Positions 31,629 to 40,643 of a stretch of DNA of 64,000 nucleotides are shown here, piece by piece. The notes under the pieces were generated by a model. It did not search any database. It worked only from the letters and a program-made list of their open reading frames with translations, and was not told the DNA's origin. Source of the stretch: Microbacterium endophyticum (lineage in GTDB: Bacteria; Actinomycetota; Actinomycetes; Actinomycetales; Microbacteriaceae); assembly GCF_011047135.1 (NCBI RefSeq), contig NZ_CP049255.1, forward strand, positions 744,001 to 808,000, read 5' to 3'. Within the stretch, counting starts at the first letter, position 1. Each line of letters begins with the position of its first letter. Made by a program: the position numbers and the translations under genes.

Positions 31629-31704
31629 CGCGGCGATCCGGGCGGTCCCGGGCTCCGGCTCATATCCGGTAGCGCTGCGGGTTCGACTCCCGCCGTCGCG
31701 TCCA
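31629..31704 (+). tRNA. tRNA-like gene, anticodon CAT, non-consensus D arm
   Basis: 76 nt ending in an encoded CCA (31702-31704). Acceptor stem: CGCGGCG (31629-31635) pairs with CGTCGCG (31694-31700), seven pairs with one G-U. The T arm is ideal: 5-bp stem and loop TTCGACT (31682-31688). The anticodon loop CTCATAT (31659-31665) has T33 and a CAT anticodon on a 4-bp CCGG/CCGG stem with a T-T mismatch above it. The D arm (CCGG, loop GCGGTC, CCGG) keeps a GG but lacks A14 and A21, and position 8 is A, not T. It could be a Met or Ile2 tRNA, a degenerate copy, or a tRNA with another use. Confidence 0.6.
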
Positions 31705-31772
31705 CTTGTCGAATGGGCCCTTGCACCTCCCACCCCTGCAGCGTTCAGACGAATCCGCCCGGCTTCGCCCTC

Positions 31773-31803
31773 CGGGTGCCCGGCAGCTCTGGCCGGGCAC
31801 CCG
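31773..31803. repeat. GC-rich hairpin downstream of the tRNA-like gene
   Basis: 12-bp stem CGGGTGCCCGGC around a 7-base loop. It could serve as a terminator, but there is no T-tract after it. Confidence 0.5.
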
Positions 31804-31813
31804 CTTGCCCGGC

Positions 31814-31868
31814 ACCTGCTACCTGCTACCTGCTACCTGCTACCTGCTACCTGCTACCTGCTACCTGC
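31814..31868. repeat. Tandem repeat, ACCTGCT x7.9
   Basis: Seven perfect 7-bp units and a partial eighth, ending 11 bases before an inverted repeat of family A. Confidence 0.95.
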
Positions 31869-31879
31869 ACGGCACTCCC

Positions 31880-31957
31880 CTGCACGAACTCAGGCAGAAG
31901 CGCCCGCCCGTGCGCGGCAAGTACCCTGCTACCCCGGTATTGCCTGAATTAGTGCAG
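31880..31957. repeat. Inverted repeat family A, copy 2
   Basis: Arms CTGCACGAACTCAGGCA (31880-31896) and TGCCTGAATTAGTGCAG (31941-31957), 15 of 17 positions paired, with a 44-bp spacer. It lies downstream of the ABC-2 permease gene, which reads toward it. Confidence 0.85.
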
Positions 31958-32012
31958 AGTGAAGGGCCACACTCCGGAGTGAGTACTGGTCGGGTGCTAC
32001 AGGATGCGGGTG

Positions 32013-33053
32013 CTACGCGATGCGGGTGCCCGGCGGCAGATGCCGCGCGGGAGTGCGGGTGCGCCGGTATGCGCCGTAGAGAAGAGCGGCCGCGAGCACA
32101 GTCTGCAACCCCATGCCGACGAACCAGCTTGGCACGGTGCTGTCGATCACCTCGCGGTAATCCGGGGAATCCCACTGCGTCGAATCTGGGTTGCAGTCGT
32201 CATACGTCGTCTCGAGCTGCGGCGGAATCTGGGCGCTCCGCAGGCTGTACTTGATCTGCCCAAACACATCATCGGGGTAGCCGTTCGGGTCGTACGTGGT
32301 GGGCGTCGCGTCGGCAAGAATCACAAACGGATTCGCGGCCAGCGTCCACCAAACGTAGTCAAAACGCGGTGTCTCGTAGGTCGAGGTCTCCCACGATCCG
32401 CACTCGAGCGTGCTCGACTCGGTCTCTTGGTAAACGCCGTAGCGATACTCCGAGGTCACGGTCGAACGGATGCTGGCGCCCGCCAATCCGAAGATGATGA
32501 GCGTGCCGATCGTCAATGCAGCCACGACAAGGTACGTCGACGTCACGGAAAAGAGGGGCTTCGCGATCAGCCCGCTGAGGCCCACACCGATCGCCGAGAC
32601 GATTCCGATTTCGAAGATCAGCACGAGCAGCGAGACAACCACTGTCGGAGCATTTACCCCGCCGGCGGCCATCGCAATCAGGAGGAACGGCACACCGACA
32701 ACGACGAAGGCGAGACCGGTCACCCATGCTGCAAGAAACTTCGCGATGATGATCTCGCCGGTCGTGGCGAGCGTGATCTGCACCGGTGCGAGGGTTGCCG
32801 CATCCCGGTCGCCGTTGATCGCATTTCCGCTGAGCGTCGGTGACACCAGGACGACCAGCAACAGCACGATGTAGACGATGGCCGAGTAGATGCCGGGGCC
32901 GGAATAGTCCTGCATGCCGAAGACGAGAAACGACAGCACCGTTACGACGATGAGGACTGCCGCGAAGACCCCGAGCAGCACGTACCAGGCAATACTCCGC
33001 ACACGCTGAGTGAGTTCGAGCGCGATCAAGGTGCAAAGGCGAGCGGCGTTCAT
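32013..33053 (-). CDS. ABC-2 type transporter permease
   Basis: 346 aa with six hydrophobic segments; one at about 20-45, a group in 80-205 and a last one at about 310-330. A ~100-residue polar loop lies between helices 5 and 6. The conserved start MNAARLCTLIALELTQRVRS resembles ABC-2 permeases paired with a single ATPase. The ATG overlaps the ATPase stop by four bases. Substrate unknown. Confidence 0.85.
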   Translation of the reverse strand: MNAARLCTLIALELTQRVRSIAWYVLLGVFAAVLIVVTVLSFLVFGMQDYSGPGIYSAIVYIVLLLVVLVSPTLSGNAINGDRDAATLAPVQITLATTGEIIIAKFLAAWVTGLAFVVVGVPFLLIAMAAGGVNAPTVVVSLLVLIFEIGIVSAIGVGLSGLIAKPLFSVTSTYLVVAALTIGTLIIFGLAGASIRSTVTSEYRYGVYQETESSTLECGSWETSTYETPRFDYVWWTLAANPFVILADATPTTYDPNGYPDDVFGQIKYSLRSAQIPPQLETTYDDCNPDSTQWDSPDYREVIDSTVPSWFVGMGLQTVLAAALLYGAYRRTRTPARHLPPGTRIA

Positions 33054-33985
33054 CGTGCACCTCCGTTTGCTGCTCCGAGGAAGGTGTGTTCGAGGTCACC
33101 GGTCGCCGCGGCGAACTCCGCGACCGGCAGACCCGCGTCGATGAGTGCGCGAAGCGCTGTCACAGCCTCCGTCTCGGACTCGAACGCCAGCAGGATGTCT
33201 CGGCGATCTGTGGTGACGGCATTTGCGTCGAGCGCGAGAGCCTCGGCGGTGCGGGTACGCGCTTGGGCGGCATCAAGGCCGGCAACCCGCATCCGCCACG
33301 GGCGCGACCTGCGCTGGGCGAGCGCCACATCGTCAGCGGCCATCGTGGCACCCGCAACCATGAAGACAGCGTCATCGACGACTTCTTCGAGCTCATTGAG
33401 CACATGGCTGGAAATCAGGATGCAGCGGCCCTCCGCCGCGAGTTCACGCAAGAGCAAGCGCAGGTCGACGCGGGCCTGGGGATCGAGGCCAGATGCAGGC
33501 TCATCGAGTAGCAGCACGCGCGGATCGTGCACGAGGGCGCGTGCTAAGCCCAGCCGCTGTTTCTGGCCGCGCGAGAGCACGCGAGCGGGCCGGTCGGCGA
33601 GATCGTTCAGGCCCACACGATCCAGCAAGTTGGCCGTGCGCGAAGCGGCTGCGGGGGCGGGCATTCCGTAGAGCCTGCCGGTCACGCGCACGATTTCGCG
33701 CGGGGTGAGCGAGCCCCATGCGCCCAGCGCATCGGGCATCCAGCCGAGCGCACCGCGCGCCGCCTGCGGGTCTTCGAGGGGGTCGACGCCGTCGATGCGG
33801 ATTTCGCCCGCATCGGGAGCGAGAAGGGAGGCGAGCATCAGCAGAAGCGTGGTTTTGCCTGCACCGTTCGGCCCAACGAGGCCCGTGATCCGGCCAAAAT
33901 CGGCCTGGAGCGTTGCTCCTTTGACTGCCGTTACGGGTCCGAACGAGCGGCGAACATCTTGAACGACAATGCCGGGTGAAGCCAT
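33050..33985 (-). CDS. ABC transporter ATP-binding protein
   Basis: 311 aa: Walker A GPNGAGKTT, signature LSRGQKQRLGLARA, Walker B VLLLDEPASGLDP, H-loop in ISSHVL. The C-terminal ~90 residues are the accessory domain common in ABC-2 exporter ATPases. The ATG at 33985 is preferred over GTG 33994: a TAGGGT box ends seven bases before it. The permease is encoded immediately downstream and coupled. Confidence 0.9.
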   Translation of the reverse strand: MASPGIVVQDVRRSFGPVTAVKGATLQADFGRITGLVGPNGAGKTTLLLMLASLLAPDAGEIRIDGVDPLEDPQAARGALGWMPDALGAWGSLTPREIVRVTGRLYGMPAPAAASRTANLLDRVGLNDLADRPARVLSRGQKQRLGLARALVHDPRVLLLDEPASGLDPQARVDLRLLLRELAAEGRCILISSHVLNELEEVVDDAVFMVAGATMAADDVALAQRRSRPWRMRVAGLDAAQARTRTAEALALDANAVTTDRRDILLAFESETEAVTALRALIDAGLPVAEFAAATGDLEHTFLGAANGGAR

Positions 33986-33992
33986 GAACTCC

Positions 33993-33998
33993 ACCCTA
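33993..33998 (-). promoter_or_regulatory. -10 element before the ABC ATPase
   Basis: TAGGGT, seven bases, ATG at 33985. GGAG is also present within the gap, so leaderless or very short-leader initiation are both possible. Confidence 0.4.
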
Positions 33999-34048
33999 TG
34001 GGTCAGCTACGAGGTCCGAAAGATAAATTCTTGCGACCGCGGCGCGAA

Positions 34049-35059
34049 TCACGAGGCGAAGAATGACACCGCGAGATCCGGCTGGTCGGCAAAAACGCCG
34101 TCGAGCTTGGCGTCTTTGAGCACAGCCCATTCGGACCGCCAATCGCCGTGAGCTGCAGCATCCGATCCGCGGCGATACTGCCGGAGCAAGAACGTATTCT
34201 CTGGGCGGCATGTCCAGGTGAAAACCTTCAAGCCACGCTCGCGCGCTTGCGATACCACGGCGGAGGGACCCGTGGCGTGCCCTAACACATCGGGCGCGAG
34301 AATCAACCGCTTGTTGAGGCTGATGCCGTCGACTTCGCTCGCGAGACGGTCGAGCCCGGCTCCGCTCAGCGCCGCTGAATACTTTGCGGCCTTCGATCCA
34401 TCGCGCGCGATGAGGTCGAATGGAGCACCTTTGGCCTCTACGAGGTACACGTACGTTGCGACGAGGCCCGCGCTCTTCAGTTCGTTGAGCACACTCTGCT
34501 CGAATGACTCGATCACGAGTCCCCGGTCACCCCCGGCCCAGCCGGCATCGCGCAGTTCGGTGGCGACCAACTCAGCCATGTTCCAGCCGAGCGAGCCGAA
34601 GTAGGTCGGGTGTTTGAGTTCGACGACTACGCCGATCTGCGTCTCTGATCGAGCGGATGCCGCATCGACAAGAGCGAGCAGTTCGTCGAGACGAAGTATT
34701 GGCTGCTGCCGGTCGAATCGCGCGCTGCCGGGGCGCAGCTCAGGCAACCGTTCACGCGCCCCGAGGCGCGACAGCTCTTCCCAGGTGAAGTCTTCGGTGA
34801 ACCATCCCGTGACTTCTTCTCCGTCGATCAGCTTTGACGTTCGGCGATCGGAAAACTCGGGACGCTCGGCAACGTCGGTCGTCGTTGATATCTCGTTTTC
34901 GTGACGCACAACGAGCACACCATCGCGCGTGATGACCACGTCGGGTTCGACAGCCCCAGCGCCCAACTCAATTGCGAGTTCGTAGGACGCCCTCGTGTGC
35001 TCGGGTCGATAGCCCGGCGCTCCTCGATGTCCGATGATGAGCGGAGGAGTATGCGACAC
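34049..35059 (-). CDS. Glycerophosphodiester phosphodiesterase
   Basis: Hydrolyses glycerophosphodiesters to glycerol-3-phosphate and an alcohol. 336 aa, TIM barrel of the GDPD family, with active-site H11-R12 (IIGHRGAPGYRPEHT), metal ligands E38 and D40, and H53. No signal peptide is seen, so it is cytoplasmic. It starts with GTG, six bases after TAGCCT. Neighbours give no further clue to its substrate. Confidence 0.92.
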   Translation of the reverse strand: MSHTPPLIIGHRGAPGYRPEHTRASYELAIELGAGAVEPDVVITRDGVLVVRHENEISTTTDVAERPEFSDRRTSKLIDGEEVTGWFTEDFTWEELSRLGARERLPELRPGSARFDRQQPILRLDELLALVDAASARSETQIGVVVELKHPTYFGSLGWNMAELVATELRDAGWAGGDRGLVIESFEQSVLNELKSAGLVATYVYLVEAKGAPFDLIARDGSKAAKYSAALSGAGLDRLASEVDGISLNKRLILAPDVLGHATGPSAVVSQARERGLKVFTWTCRPENTFLLRQYRRGSDAAAHGDWRSEWAVLKDAKLDGVFADQPDLAVSFFAS

Positions 35060-35065
35060 CCTTTC

Positions 35066-35071
35066 AGGCTA
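35066..35071 (-). promoter_or_regulatory. -10 element of a leaderless promoter (GDPD gene)
   Basis: TAGCCT, then six bases, then GTG at 35059. Confidence 0.5.
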
Positions 35072-35226
35072 GCCCGGAGTACCTCCTCGCAAGCTCCGGT
35101 CGAGCGCCTTCAACGCACGCTCAAAGAGCACTCACAGGCCCGTTCGGTTGCCGTGTCTGTCGTGTTCGATATCGTTGATCTACAGCACCTTGCTGTCACA
35201 GACGTAACGGGAGTGTGAGCCGAGCA

Positions 35227-36132
35227 ATGGCCTCGACGAATCCTGCATTCAACAACTCCGCCTTCCAGGATCCGAAGGCGGTCAGAACGTACCCGGGTGG
35301 CGCGAACGCTGCTCGACTGGGTGGCGCTAACGCGCAGGCCGGCACGACGGATGCCGCAACCCAGGCCCGCCTCGAAGGCATGTATGCCGCGCCCACCGCC
35401 GGCGCTATCGAGACCGACCGTATGACGGTCGAAGACACCGTCATCAAGACGATCGGCCTCTTCGCGATTCTTCTCGCGACAGCAGTTGTCGGCTGGGTCT
35501 GGTCGATGTCGAGCGTTCAGGTCGCCGGCGACATGCCCTCCATGGTGCCGTGGATCATTGGCGCTCTCGGTGGATTCGTGCTCGCCATGGTGATCATCTT
35601 CACTTCGCGCAAGAAGGTGCGCCCGCCGCTCATCTTCGCGTACGCAGCTTTTGAAGGTCTGTTCGTAGGCGCGATCTCGGCATTCTTCGAGTACATCTAC
35701 CCCGGCATCGTGGTTCAGGCCACGATCGCCACGCTCTGTGTTGTCGGCGTCACGCTCGCCCTGTTTGCGAGCGGCAAGATCCGCGCCTCGAAGAAGGCCA
35801 CCAAGGTCTTCATGATCGCGATGATCGGTTACCTCGTGTTCGGCGTCGTCAACATCCTGCTGATGATGTTCAACGTACCGATGGCAGGTGGCGCGTTCGG
35901 CCTCTACAGCATGAAGATTTTCGGGATTCCGATGGGGCTCATCATCGGTGTGCTCGTCGTCATCATGGCGGCGTACTCGCTCGTGCTTGACTTCGACTCG
36001 ATCCAACAGGGTGTAAAAAACCGTGCACCGCGCGTCTACGCGTGGATGGGTGCTTTCGGCATCATGGTGACGGTCGTCTGGCTCTACCTCGAGATCCTCC
36101 GCATGATCGCGATTCTTCGCGGCAGCAACTAG
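35227..36132 (+). CDS. Bax inhibitor-1/YccA family membrane protein
   Basis: About 301 aa with seven membrane helices after a ~65-residue Asn/Ala/Gly-rich cytoplasmic head (MASTNPAFNNSAF), the usual arrangement in actinobacterial Bax inhibitor-1 proteins. The closing helix contains LDFDSIQQGVKNRAP, including the paired acidic residues tied to pH-dependent calcium leak in this family. The ATG at 35227 is preferred on family grounds; a GTG at 35215 would add four residues. A strong terminator follows. Confidence 0.88.
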   Translation: MASTNPAFNNSAFQDPKAVRTYPGGANAARLGGANAQAGTTDAATQARLEGMYAAPTAGAIETDRMTVEDTVIKTIGLFAILLATAVVGWVWSMSSVQVAGDMPSMVPWIIGALGGFVLAMVIIFTSRKKVRPPLIFAYAAFEGLFVGAISAFFEYIYPGIVVQATIATLCVVGVTLALFASGKIRASKKATKVFMIAMIGYLVFGVVNILLMMFNVPMAGGAFGLYSMKIFGIPMGLIIGVLVVIMAAYSLVLDFDSIQQGVKNRAPRVYAWMGAFGIMVTVVWLYLEILRMIAILRGSN

Positions 36133-36150
36133 CTCTCGCAGTCCACGACG

Positions 36151-36180
36151 AGAAGGGGTCGCCTACGGGCGGCCCCTTCT
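36151..36180 (+). terminator. Rho-independent terminator after the BI-1 gene
   Basis: 13-bp stem starting AGAAGGGG, TACG loop, followed by TCGTTTT. Confidence 0.88.
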
Positions 36181-36226
36181 TCGTTTTGTGCGTCAGGGGG
36201 TCGGCGGCTTGTGTCAGGATCGAGGG

Positions 36227-37153
36227 ATGAGCACGCTCGACACACCCCTCGCTTTGGCCATCGACATCGGCGGCACGAAGGTGGATGCCGCCCTTGTCGA
36301 TACCGACGGTGTCGTGCAGCGCGCTTCGGTATCTCGCCGCCCTACGGGTCGCGCATCATCACGTGACGAGATCGCCCGGGCGATTCGGGATGCCGCGGCA
36401 TCCGCTCTCTCACATCTGCCCGCGTCTCACACCGTATCTGGCATCGGTGTCGGTTCGGCTGGCCCGGTTGATCTCCCCCACGGGAGTATTTCACCGCTCA
36501 ATTTGCCTACCGCGCACGGGCTGGTGATTGCCGACGTTCTTGCGGGCCTCGTCGCTGACGCTCCCGTCACTCTTGCGCTCGATGGCACCTGTATTGCGCT
36601 CGCAGAACACTCACGCGGCGCCCTGGTCGGGTGTAAAACAGCGCTTGCGATGGTTGTATCCACCGGGGTCGGCGGGGGCTTCATCGCGCACGGCCGGGCT
36701 GTCACCGGCACGAGTGGAAATGCCGGGCATATCGGGCAGATCCGTGTGCGCACTCTCGACGCCAGCGACCCCGCCGCGTCCAGCCTCGAAGCGATAGCTG
36801 CCGGACCCGGCACAGTCGCATGGGCGCGTACACAGGGCTGGCAGGGCACAACGGGCGAAGAGCTCGGTAAGGCGTATCGAGCGGGAGACGAGATTGCGCG
36901 CAGCGCCGTAATTCGGTCAGCCACCGCGGTGGGCGAAGCGATCGCGACAGCTGCGACCCTCTACGACCTCGAGGCCGTCGCGGTAGCCGGAGGCTTTGTG
37001 CAGGTCGCCGACGACTACCTCGATCACGTCCGCGCTTCAGCTCACAGTGCGGCGCTGCATCCGTATGCCCGCGCTGTACGCATCAGCCCGTCAGCGCTCG
37101 ACGGCGATGGACCGCTCATCGGCGCTGCAGCCCTCGTGTGGCAGGGAATCTAG
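36227..37153 (+). CDS. ROK family sugar kinase
   Basis: 308 aa, no DNA-binding domain, so an enzyme and not a ROK repressor. ATP-binding DIGGTKVDAAL near the N-terminus; catalytic Asp probably in LALDGTCIAL; GNAGHIGQ corresponds to the start of the ROK zinc motif. The Cys-x-Cys-Gly-x2-Gly-Cys zinc cluster expected after it is absent: the segment has no Cys. The substrate (glucose, N-acetylglucosamine or other) is therefore hard to assign. AGGA lies seven bases before the ATG. Confidence 0.83.
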   Translation: MSTLDTPLALAIDIGGTKVDAALVDTDGVVQRASVSRRPTGRASSRDEIARAIRDAAASALSHLPASHTVSGIGVGSAGPVDLPHGSISPLNLPTAHGLVIADVLAGLVADAPVTLALDGTCIALAEHSRGALVGCKTALAMVVSTGVGGGFIAHGRAVTGTSGNAGHIGQIRVRTLDASDPAASSLEAIAAGPGTVAWARTQGWQGTTGEELGKAYRAGDEIARSAVIRSATAVGEAIATAATLYDLEAVAVAGGFVQVADDYLDHVRASAHSAALHPYARAVRISPSALDGDGPLIGAAALVWQGI

Positions 37154-37200
37154 TTCGCCATCGAGCAGTTCCCCTGCCCGCCGGAGGCACAGGCAGCAGG

Positions 37201-38562
37201 TCACACCCGGCCGAGCACGGCCGAAATGACCTGACCGAAGGCATTCATGGATGCCGCGGCATCCCGCCTCGCAGCAGCACGCTGAGCCAGCAACGACAGT
37301 TCCGCGCGCAGCTCGCGTCGGGCGAGCACGCTCTGAAGCGCCCCGGTGAGCGCGGCCAGATCGCCCGACGGCACAAGGACTCCGCCACCATCTGCGAGCG
37401 CATCTGCCGGGCCGTACGGTGCGTCGTACGCCACCACCGGAACACCGTGCGAAAGCGCTTCGAGCAGTACAAGACCCTGGCCCTCGTTTTCGCTCGTGAA
37501 GAGGAACGCATCGGCGCCTCCCCATGCCTCCTCCGGGGTCGACGAATGGCCATGCCAGGTCACGGCGCCAGTGATTCCCAACTCTCCAGCTAGGTCACTG
37601 AGCGCGTCGAGCGAGCCGCCCGCGCCGTACACCTCGAGGTGCGCGTGCGGCACTCCTTCCCGCACTCGCGCGAGAGCATGAAGGGCATGGTCGATGCGCT
37701 TTCGAGGAATCAACGAGTTGAGCATGACAATGCGCCCCGGAACCGGCTCCGCCGGCGCGGTCACGGCGGGTGCGGGGTGCGGAACGACAAAAGAACGGAT
37801 GCCGTCGCCCACACGCCGTTGCACATCACGCTGCTGCGCCGCGGTCAGCCATAGCACGGCGTCGAACCGATCAGCGACGGCAAACCACCGCTGCCAAGCC
37901 GGGTCGATGGGCGAGTCCCACGAGAACGGTGCGCGCACGTGGGCTGCGTGCGTGGTGTGCACAACAGGAATCCCGATGCCCGCGGCAAGGAGTTCACCGA
38001 TCTGGCGTGCTTCACACACCACGACCGATTCGAGTCCAGTGCGGGCCTTCTCCGAAGCAGCAACGCTGGCGATCCATGCCCGGTAAAGACCGCCATAGCC
38101 GCGAAGCCATCCGATGGGCGCGGTGCCAGCGGCATCCCATACCCGCACTGGCGCGTCGGTGAGGTGCCACTCGGACCCGCCGATGCCGTAGGGAATCTCG
38201 AGCACAGTGCGGCCGAGGCCGTCGGTGATCGCACGATACGGAACGTCGTCAGCCGCGGGCACCGGTAACGCTTCTGCGGCCGCTCGTGCCCAGTCTGCGT
38301 CGACTCGCACGTCGTCGAAGAGGTTTCGAAGGCGCGTGTCATCGTTCAGAATTCCACGTCGCGTCCACTCTGCGCGATGCGCATCGTGTGTGGCGCGCTC
38401 CCCCGGATCTACTGTGAGCAGCAGGGGTGATGGCCCATCCGTCGCTGCCGCAATATCGCGGGCGCGACGGGTCACCGAAACCGTGAAGCCGCCGTCGAGG
38501 TCCGGCACCAGCCGGCTTGCAACGATCAGATAGTTTGCGGCCGGAACGGCGGCGTCACTCAT
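37201..38562 (-). CDS. GT-B glycosyltransferase (family 4-like)
   Basis: 453 aa from the ATG at 38562. The C-terminal nucleotide-sugar domain has NSLIPRKRIDHALHALARV, the E-x7-E-type motif in ENEGQGLVLLEALSHG, and VPVVAYDAPYGPADAL; the whole resembles poly(glycerol-phosphate) glucosyltransferase / GtfA-type enzymes. It may glycosylate a wall polymer or surface protein; acceptor unknown. The start overlaps the end of the following (upstream) reductase gene by eight bases, so the two are co-transcribed. Confidence 0.83.
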   Translation of the reverse strand: MSDAAVPAANYLIVASRLVPDLDGGFTVSVTRRARDIAAATDGPSPLLLTVDPGERATHDAHRAEWTRRGILNDDTRLRNLFDDVRVDADWARAAAEALPVPAADDVPYRAITDGLGRTVLEIPYGIGGSEWHLTDAPVRVWDAAGTAPIGWLRGYGGLYRAWIASVAASEKARTGLESVVVCEARQIGELLAAGIGIPVVHTTHAAHVRAPFSWDSPIDPAWQRWFAVADRFDAVLWLTAAQQRDVQRRVGDGIRSFVVPHPAPAVTAPAEPVPGRIVMLNSLIPRKRIDHALHALARVREGVPHAHLEVYGAGGSLDALSDLAGELGITGAVTWHGHSSTPEEAWGGADAFLFTSENEGQGLVLLEALSHGVPVVAYDAPYGPADALADGGGVLVPSGDLAALTGALQSVLARRELRAELSLLAQRAAARRDAAASMNAFGQVISAVLGRV

Positions 38563-39016
38563 GCGCCGGGGCCGCCGAAACGATTCGAAACACGGGAAAG
38601 CCCGGCGCGATTTCGTGGAGCCGCTCCTCGGGTGAGTGCGCATCGACGCCCTCGAAGAAACGGCCCACCTCCCACGCCCAAGCCTTCAAATACGCCCGCA
38701 AAATTGGTGGCTTTTCGGCGTCGTCTACTTCGATCGCCGAAAACCGTTCCACGCGACGGCCGTGGCGCAATTCTCCCGTCCCGGCCGCTCGCAGATTGCG
38801 CACCCACTGCGCATTTCCGCGAGGCGCCACGAGGTAACGCGTCCCACCCACCCGCAAGGGGTTGACGGGGGTAGTACGCCACTCACCACTCGACCGACCG
38901 CGAACTGCGAGCACACGAGAACCAGCGAGCGGTATGCCGATGCGAGTCAGCCAACCGACGACCCCGTTGAAAGCGGCATCTGCACGGCCAGGCCGGATGA
39001 ATCTCGAATCGCTCAT
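38555..39016 (-). CDS. Deazaflavin-dependent nitroreductase-family protein (second copy)
   Basis: 153 aa from the ATG at 39016, preceded by GGGAGGA. Split-barrel protein with RVLAVRGRSSGEWRTTPVNPL and RYLVAPRGNAQWVRNLRAAG, the F420-phosphate and substrate segments of the DDN/DUF385 family. It is more distant from the 15847-16287 paralogue than from generic family members, judging by the little they share. First gene of a two-gene unit with the glycosyltransferase. Confidence 0.78.
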   Translation of the reverse strand: MSDSRFIRPGRADAAFNGVVGWLTRIGIPLAGSRVLAVRGRSSGEWRTTPVNPLRVGGTRYLVAPRGNAQWVRNLRAAGTGELRHGRRVERFSAIEVDDAEKPPILRAYLKAWAWEVGRFFEGVDAHSPEERLHEIAPGFPVFRIVSAAPAHE

Positions 39017-39062
39017 GTCGTCATCCTCCCGCACCGACCATCAACTTACGAGGCTGAGTGCC

Positions 39063-40643
39063 TCACTCCCACTCGATGGTCCCCGGGGGCTTCGATGTCA
39101 CGTCGAGTACGACGCGGTTGACGTCACGCACCTCGTTGGTGATGCGGTTCGAGATCTTAGAAAGCACGTCATACGGCAGACGCGTCCAGTCGGCAGTCAT
39201 GGCATCTTCACTCGATACCGGGCGAAGAACGATCGGGTGCCCGTACGTGCGACCGTCACCCTGCACGCCGACCGAACGAACGTCAGCGAGCAGCACGACG
39301 GGGCACTGCCAGATTTCGTTGTCGAGGCCAGCAGCAGTCAGCTCGGCGCGGGCGATCGCGTCGGCATCACGCAGGATTTCGAGGCGGTCAGCGGTAACCT
39401 CACCGACGATCCGGATGCCAAGACCCGGCCCCGGAAAGGGCTGGCGACCCACGATTGCTTCCGGAAGACCCAGGTCACGACCGATCTGGCGCACCTCGTC
39501 TTTGAAGAGAGTGCGCAGCGGCTCGACGAGCTCGAACTGCAGGTCTTCGGGAAGACCACCCACGTTGTGGTGGCTCTTGATGTTGGCCGCGCCTGTTCCC
39601 CCACCCGACTCGACGACGTCGGGGTAGAGCGTGCCCTGCACGAGGAAACGGATGGGTTCGCCGTCTTCTTTTGCTTCGGCGACCAGCTCCAGTTGAGCGG
39701 CTTCGAACGAGCGGATGAATTCGCGCCCGATGATCTTGCGCTTCTGCTCGGGGTCGCTCACGCCTTCGAGGGCAGTGAGAAACTGCTCGCGTGCATCGAT
39801 CGTGATGAGGCGGACGCCAGTCGATGCGACGTAGTCGTTCTCGACCTGCTCGCGCTCGCCCTTACGGAGCAGCCCGTGGTCGACGAAAATCGCCGTGAGC
39901 TGGTCTCCCACCGCCTCGTGCACGAGGGCGGTCGACACGGCCGAGTCGACGCCGCCCGACAGCGCTGAGATGACTCTCGCGTTGCCGATCTGCGCGCGAA
40001 TACGCTCGACCTGCTCAGCGATGACATTGCCGCTGTTCCAGTCAGCGGGGATGCCCGCTGCATCATGCAAGAAGTTCTCGAGAACGCCCTGACCGTAGTC
40101 TGAGTGCTTCACTTCAGGATGCCACTGCACCCCATACATCTTGCGGCTGTCGCTCGCGAAAGCTGCCACCGGGGTGGCGCCCGTGCGCGCGAGCACATCG
40201 AAGCCCGCGGGGGCCTGCGAGACGAGGTCGCCGTGGCTCATCCAGACGTTCTGCTCAGCGGGCTGGCCGGAAAGCAGCACACTGTCGGTGACGATCGTGG
40301 CATCCGTCGCACCGTATTCACGCAAACCGGTGTTTGCGACTTCGCCGCCGAGGGCCTGCGCCATCACCTGGAAGCCGTAGCAAATGCCGAGGGTGGGAAC
40401 ACCGAGTTCGAACACACCGACGTCGAGGGTGGGTGCACCCGGTTCGTACACGGAGGAGGGTCCGCCCGAAAGGATGATTCCCACCGGCGCTTTAGCCGCA
40501 ATTTCTGCCGCAGTGGCCGTGTGCGGCACGATCTCGCTGTAGACGCCTGCTTCGCGGACGCGCCGCGCAATCAGCTGAGCGTACTGTGCGCCGAAGTCGA
40601 CGACGAGAACGGGTCGCTGACTTGTCGAGTTCTGTTCGGTCAC
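39063..40643 (-). CDS. guaA: GMP synthase (glutamine-hydrolysing)
   Basis: Converts XMP to GMP using glutamine and ATP. 526 aa: class I glutamine amidotransferase with nucleophile Cys88 (GICYG) and His/Glu in the VQWHPEV segment; ATP-pyrophosphatase domain with the P-loop SGGVDSAV; C-terminal dimerisation domain ending KPPGTIEWE. The ATG overlaps the stop of the DUF3817 gene by four bases. guaB and guaB3 are upstream on the same strand. Confidence 0.98.
   Translation of the reverse strand: MTEQNSTSQRPVLVVDFGAQYAQLIARRVREAGVYSEIVPHTATAAEIAAKAPVGIILSGGPSSVYEPGAPTLDVGVFELGVPTLGICYGFQVMAQALGGEVANTGLREYGATDATIVTDSVLLSGQPAEQNVWMSHGDLVSQAPAGFDVLARTGATPVAAFASDSRKMYGVQWHPEVKHSDYGQGVLENFLHDAAGIPADWNSGNVIAEQVERIRAQIGNARVISALSGGVDSAVSTALVHEAVGDQLTAIFVDHGLLRKGEREQVENDYVASTGVRLITIDAREQFLTALEGVSDPEQKRKIIGREFIRSFEAAQLELVAEAKEDGEPIRFLVQGTLYPDVVESGGGTGAANIKSHHNVGGLPEDLQFELVEPLRTLFKDEVRQIGRDLGLPEAIVGRQPFPGPGLGIRIVGEVTADRLEILRDADAIARAELTAAGLDNEIWQCPVVLLADVRSVGVQGDGRTYGHPIVLRPVSSEDAMTADWTRLPYDVLSKISNRITNEVRDVNRVVLDVTSKPPGTIEWE

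Larger units (their letters stand above)
31517..32012. other. 496-bp stretch without protein-coding gene
   Basis: It holds a promoter (31592-31620), a tRNA-like gene (31629-31704), a GC-rich hairpin (31773-31803), a 7-bp tandem repeat (31814-31868) and an inverted repeat of family A (31880-31957). No credible protein gene is present; the open frames here are made of repeats. Confidence 0.8.

Noticed and set aside
31621..31704. 3' end of a tmRNA (T arm and CCA)
   Set aside because: A 7-bp acceptor partner lies only 65 bases upstream and there is no tag frame; it fits a 76-nt tRNA better.
31814..31868. CRISPR-like array
   Set aside because: 7-bp units without spacers; no cas genes in the window.
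31706..32254. Open frame of 180 codons through the tandem repeat
   Set aside because: Made of repeat-encoded residues, overlaps the ABC-2 permease gene antisense, no start signal.
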